This document shows, in pieces, positions 21,580 to 23,676 of a DNA stretch of 23,676 nt. Every line of letters begins with the position of its first letter. Position 1 is the first letter of the stretch. Both the position numbers and the translations under genes were made by a program. The stretch lies in the NCBI RefSeq assembly GCF_905372115.1, contig NZ_CAJPNR010000033.1, positions 1-23,676 on the forward strand, read 5' to 3'. The notes beneath the pieces were generated by a model, which saw only the letters and a program-made list of their open reading frames with translations, ran no database searches and was not told the DNA's origin. This DNA is from an uncultured Streptococcus sp. GTDB lineage: Bacteria; Bacillota; Bacilli; Lactobacillales; Streptococcaceae.

Positions 21580-23537
21580 AAATTCAAGACTTATTAAGAA
21601 AAGATGTGATGTTGCTGGACTTGCAGGCAACAGAGAAAAAAGCCGTTATCGAAGAAATGATTCAAAGCCTAGTGGAACATGGCTATGTGACAGACTTTGA
21701 GACTTTCAAAGAAGGGATTTTGGCTCGTGAAGCCTTGACTTCTACAGGCTTGGGTGACGGGATTGCTATGCCTCACAGCAAAAATACTGCAGTGAAAGAA
21801 GCGACTGTACTCTTTGCCAAGTCAAATAAAGGCGTAGATTATGAAAGTTTGGATGGCCAGCCAACTGATCTCTTCTTCATGATTGCAGCTCCTGAAGGCG
21901 CTAATGATACCCATCTAGCTGCCTTGGCTGAATTGTCTCAATACCTGATGAAGGATGGTTTTGCGGATAAATTGCGCCAAGTGACTTCACCTGATCAGGT
22001 GATTGAGCTCTTTGACCAAGCTTCAGAAAAAGCAGAAGAACCTGCTGTCGTCGAACCTGCCAATGAAGGCGGAGACTTCCTAGTGGCTGTAACAGCATGT
22101 ACGACAGGAATTGCGCATACCTACATGGCTCAAGAGGCTTTGCAGAAGGTCGCAGCTGAAATGGGTGTCGGCATCAAGGTTGAAACCAATGGTGCCAGCG
22201 GTGTCGGAAATAAGCTGACAACAGAAGATATCAGAAATGCCAAGGCTGTTATCATTGCAGCAGATAAAGCGGTTGAAATGAATCGCTTTGACGGCAAACC
22301 GTTGATCAATCGTCCAGTTGCGGATGGTATTCGTAAGACTGAAGAACTGATTAATCTGGCTCTTTCAGGAAATGCTGAGATTTACAAGGCTGCTAACGGC
22401 AGCGGTTCTGCAGAATCAAGTAATGAGAAACTTAGTCTGGGCGGCGCTTTCTACAAGCACTTGATGAGTGGTGTTTCCCAAATGTTGCCATTCGTTATTG
22501 GTGGCGGGATTATGATTGCCATTGCATTCTTGCTGGATCAGATCTTAGGTGTACCAAAAGATCAGCTTTCTAATCTGGGAAGTTATCATGAGATTGCAGC
22601 GCAGTTTAAAGCAATTGGTGGAGCAGCATTTGGTTTCATGTTGCCGGTATTAGCTGGTTATATCGCTTACTCAATCGCTGAAAAGCCAGGTCTGGTTTCT
22701 GGTTTCGTAGCTGGTGCCATTGCAAGCAGCGGTGCATCATTTGGTGGTGTTGCCTATGCTGAAGGCGGTCAGAAGACTCTTGAATTAACTGGTGTATCAT
22801 CTGGTTTCCTTGGTGCTTTGGTAGGAGGATTCTTAGCCGGTGGTGTTATCCTGATTCTTCGCAAGCTTCTTGCAGGTCTGCCTCGCTCACTTGAAGGTAT
22901 CCGTTCAATCTTGCTCTTGCCTCTTCTGGGTGTTCTTGTGACTGGATTTGTAATGTTGGCGGTCAATATTCCAATGTCAGCAATCAATACAGCCCTGAAC
23001 GATTTCTTGGCAAGTCTGAGCGGAAGCTCTGCTGTCCTCCTCGGTCTCTTAGTCGGTGGTATGATGGCTGTCGATATGGGTGGGCCGGTTAATAAGGCTG
23101 CTTACGTATTTGGTACAAGTACACTGGCAAGCACTGTTTCAACTGGTGGTTCGCCTGTTATGGCAGCAGTTATGGCAGCTGGTATGGTTCCGCCTTTGGC
23201 AGTATTTATTGCAACTCTTTTGTTCAAACATAAATTCACTGAAGAAGAACGCGATTCAGGTTTGACAAACATTGTCATGGGTCTGTCTTTCATCACAGAA
23301 GGAGCTATCCCGTTTGGAGCTGCTGACCCAGCCCGTGCTATTCCAAGCTTTATCGTAGGTTCAGCTCTTACAGGTGCTCTTGTAGGATTGTCTGGTATCA
23401 AGCTAATGGCTCCTCACGGAGGAATCTTCGTTATCGGTTTGACAAACAATCCAATTCTTTACTTGGTATACGTATTGATTGGTGCAGTAGTCAGCGGTCT
23501 TATCTTTGGTTACCTGCGCAAACCACTTGAAAAATAA
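21576..23537 (+). CDS. fruA: PTS fructose-specific EIIABC transporter
   Basis: This 653-residue permease takes up fructose and phosphorylates it to fructose 1-phosphate, using phosphate passed from HPr. The domain order is EIIA (1 to about 150; phospho-His67 in IAMPHSKN), EIIB (about 167-265; phospho-Cys175 in VAVTACTTGIAHTYMAQ), then a linker and the EIIC membrane domain (about 285-645). EIIC has multiple hydrophobic segments and family motifs such as GGGIMIAIAF, GFVAGAIASSGASFGG, DMGGPVNKAAY and FITEGAIPFGAADP. The length matches complete streptococcal FruA (FruI). The start overlaps fruK (ATGA), with a modest AGAGGT at 21561-21566. No defect is visible. Confidence 0.96.
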   Translation: MKIQDLLRKDVMLLDLQATEKKAVIEEMIQSLVEHGYVTDFETFKEGILAREALTSTGLGDGIAMPHSKNTAVKEATVLFAKSNKGVDYESLDGQPTDLFFMIAAPEGANDTHLAALAELSQYLMKDGFADKLRQVTSPDQVIELFDQASEKAEEPAVVEPANEGGDFLVAVTACTTGIAHTYMAQEALQKVAAEMGVGIKVETNGASGVGNKLTTEDIRNAKAVIIAADKAVEMNRFDGKPLINRPVADGIRKTEELINLALSGNAEIYKAANGSGSAESSNEKLSLGGAFYKHLMSGVSQMLPFVIGGGIMIAIAFLLDQILGVPKDQLSNLGSYHEIAAQFKAIGGAAFGFMLPVLAGYIAYSIAEKPGLVSGFVAGAIASSGASFGGVAYAEGGQKTLELTGVSSGFLGALVGGFLAGGVILILRKLLAGLPRSLEGIRSILLLPLLGVLVTGFVMLAVNIPMSAINTALNDFLASLSGSSAVLLGLLVGGMMAVDMGGPVNKAAYVFGTSTLASTVSTGGSPVMAAVMAAGMVPPLAVFIATLLFKHKFTEEERDSGLTNIVMGLSFITEGAIPFGAADPARAIPSFIVGSALTGALVGLSGIKLMAPHGGIFVIGLTNNPILYLVYVLIGAVVSGLIFGYLRKPLEK

Positions 23538-23544
23538 TATTTAA

Positions 23545-23572
23545 AGAGGCTGGGACAAAAGTCCTAGCCTCT
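23545..23572. terminator. Hairpin after fruA (terminator and left end of a repeat element)
   Basis: A 12-pair stem AGAGGCTGGGAC/GTCCTAGCCTCT (23545-23556 with 23561-23572, one G-U) encloses an AAAA loop, starting eight bases after the fruA stop. No T-tract follows, so it is not a typical intrinsic terminator, but it is the only hairpin at the operon end. Confidence 0.6.
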
Positions 23573-23676
23573 CAATTGTCTTTGGACTGTCGAGCAAGAC
23601 GCAGTGGTTGAGTGGGCTCTGCTACGCTGATTTCATCAGCTTTTACAGCCCTACTCAACTGTGCGGAGGTGGGACG
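23545..23676. repeat. Structured streptococcal intergenic repeat, cut by the window end
   Basis: The 132 bases after fruA contain no plausible gene but three nested or serial hairpins: 23545-23572; an outer stem TTGAGT-GGGCT with AGCCCTACTCAA (23608-23618 with 23647-23658, one bulged A); and an inner perfect stem GCTGAT-TTC-ATCAGC (23626-23640). The motif GAGGCTGGGAC resembles a short repeat that I recall between genes in many oral streptococci. The trailing GGTGGGAC at 23668-23675 is a degenerate echo of the left end. Membership in a dispersed family is inference from memory; the other end lies beyond the window. Confidence 0.5.

Overview
The window is chromosomal DNA of a low-GC Gram-positive coccus and reads throughout as Streptococcus. 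The best fit is an oral species of the sanguinis/gordonii group. The evidence is the near-canonical streptococcal L27, HemW and ProBAC proteins, two LPKTG sortase substrates, a YSIRK-like signal peptide, an Ami/Ali-type oligopeptide-binding lipoprotein, a fruR-fruK-fruA operon and TGnTATAAT promoters. The species call is inference. I see no tRNA, rRNA, CRISPR array, prophage or transposase gene. No stretch longer than about 285 bases lacks a gene.

Layout. (1) 1-1013: end of the ribosomal operon rplU-prp-rpmA, closed by a strong terminator. Prp is the protease that trims the N-terminus of L27. (2) 1134-8735: an accessory block for the cell surface. It holds a compact VWA-domain LPXTG protein, a convergent secreted protein with glucan-binding-type aromatic repeats, a divergent LPXTG-anchored GH3 (NagZ-type) beta-N-acetylhexosaminidase with a CcpA (cre) site over its promoter, and an orphan peptide-binding lipoprotein. 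(3) 8798-12090: a tandem-GNAT protein, then LysR regulator-lspA-rluD. (4) 12086-15427: the proline biosynthesis operon proB-proA-proC. (5) 15467-19822: a tightly packed five-gene unit: hemW, acyl-ACP thioesterase, NagD-like HAD phosphatase, TIGR01906-type membrane protein and CPBP membrane protease. (6) 19835-23537: the fructose PTS operon fruR-fruK-fruA with a consensus promoter, a cre-like/dyad operator and upstream direct repeats. (7) 23545-23676: the start of a structured intergenic repeat cut by the window edge.

How the parts fit. The surface block could release and import nutrients: the GH3 enzyme trims GlcNAc-type sugars, the lipoprotein captures peptides, and the other two surface proteins may aid adhesion or glucan binding. 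Cre-like sites at both the GH3 gene and the fru operon suggest both answer to CcpA. Most units are separated by a hairpin terminator that runs almost directly into the next promoter. The most interesting regulatory points are a probable leaderless hemW mRNA, several unassigned inverted or direct repeats at promoters, and the 3' repeat element. I did not find a clearly new multi-gene defence or mobile system.
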